Made by a program: the position numbers and the translations under genes. Below the pieces are notes generated by a model. The model was not told where the DNA came from and did no database searches. It was given only the letters and a program-made list of their open reading frames with translations. Of a stretch of DNA of 64,000 bases, positions 63,921-64,000 are shown one piece after another; position 1 is the first letter of the stretch, and each line of letters starts with the position of its first letter. The stretch is taken from positions 82,611-146,610 of the forward strand of contig CANKHA010000005.1 of NCBI GenBank assembly GCA_947481685.1, written 5' to 3'. Source of the DNA: Bradyrhizobiaceae bacterium. GTDB taxonomy: Bacteria; Pseudomonadota; Alphaproteobacteria; Rhizobiales; Xanthobacteraceae.

Positions 63921-64000
63921 TTAGGCTGCCAAGCGGATTGGCAGCGGGTTGAAGTAGGCTTGATCGGGTGTGGCGTCGTCAAGGCTCGAATGCGGCCGGC
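63921..64000 (-). mobile_element. IS3-family transposase, C-terminal fragment cut by window edge
   Basis: The last 25 codons before the TAA (63921-63923) read RPHSSLDDATPDQAYF, NPLPIRLAA. The RPHSSL-x-x-x-TPDQAYF ending is the hallmark of the integrase domain of IS3-family OrfB transposases (DDE type). The remainder of the element continues beyond the right edge. Frame and strand are certain from the motif; subgroup is not. Confidence 0.8.

Noticed and set aside
1..64000. CRISPR array, rRNA operon, prophage or defence island
   Set aside because: No regular repeat-spacer pattern, no rRNA sequence and no phage structural genes were seen in the window.

Overview
The window is about 62% GC, densely packed and chromosomal. 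It looks like a member of the Nitrobacteraceae (Bradyrhizobium, Rhodopseudomonas, Afipia or Nitrobacter group) within the Alphaproteobacteria. The pointers are the coaD - peptidylprolyl isomerase pair - queA - tgt order, a one-step phosphatidylcholine synthase, SdhE beside Mfd, IalB-type and DUF6494-type proteins, a membrane beta-glucan synthase fused to a GH17 domain, and CTAG-ended palindromic repeats. The species cannot be fixed from the sequence alone.

Left part (1-12.2 kb): the end of a TetR-type regulator runs into two VOC-fold proteins and a YCII-like protein, probably one transcript closed by a bidirectional terminator shared with a MarC-type membrane protein. Then come gyrA (TTG start), a proline/alanine-rich membrane-anchored protein, coaD, a secreted and a cytoplasmic cyclophilin flanking a small secreted protein, and the queuosine genes queA-tgt. 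The Tgt lacks three of its four zinc ligands. A secreted LVIVD-repeat protein converges on tgt.

Accessory stretch (12.4-27 kb): a 3-hydroxybenzoate 6-hydroxylase-like flavoprotein is followed by a Bug/TctC-type binding protein whose signal peptide is out of frame by one base. Further on are two small zinc-ribbon proteins, a lipoprotein, a membrane adenylate cyclase with a periplasmic CxxCH sensor, a YegD-like Hsp70 relative, a small glycosyltransferase, a c-heme/Vgb-like protein interrupted by an amber codon, a bactofilin, an ionotropic-glutamate-receptor-like channel with an unusual pore, several small unknown proteins and tRNA-Lys(UUU).

Central part (27-43 kb): an M20 amidohydrolase and an aldehyde dehydrogenase, then a glucan locus (GH17-GT2 synthase, small secreted protein and, divergently, a second GH17 membrane protein), then a SPOR protein and glmU-glmS with a DUF502 membrane protein. 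glmU and glmS supply UDP-GlcNAc for the envelope.

Right part (40.6-64 kb): recG, sdhE and mfd (genome maintenance and flavinylation), a DsbA-family protein, a degenerate GGDEF protein, a degenerate acyl-CoA synthetase-like protein next to a YejA-like binding protein, an IalB-type protein, hspQ, a UbiH-type hydroxylase, pcs-terC, a quinone reductase, biotin genes (bioF-bioD divergent from bioA), rimO, a ModA-like binding protein, tRNA-Ser(UGA) and the 3' end of an IS3-family transposase cut by the window edge.

I see no CRISPR array, rRNA, prophage or obvious defence island. No clearly new multi-gene system is evident. The strongest leads are single-gene oddities (the receptor-channel pore, the zinc-less Tgt, two apparently broken reading frames, the degenerate enzymes) and a structural habit: stop codons shared between convergent genes or supplied by repeats.
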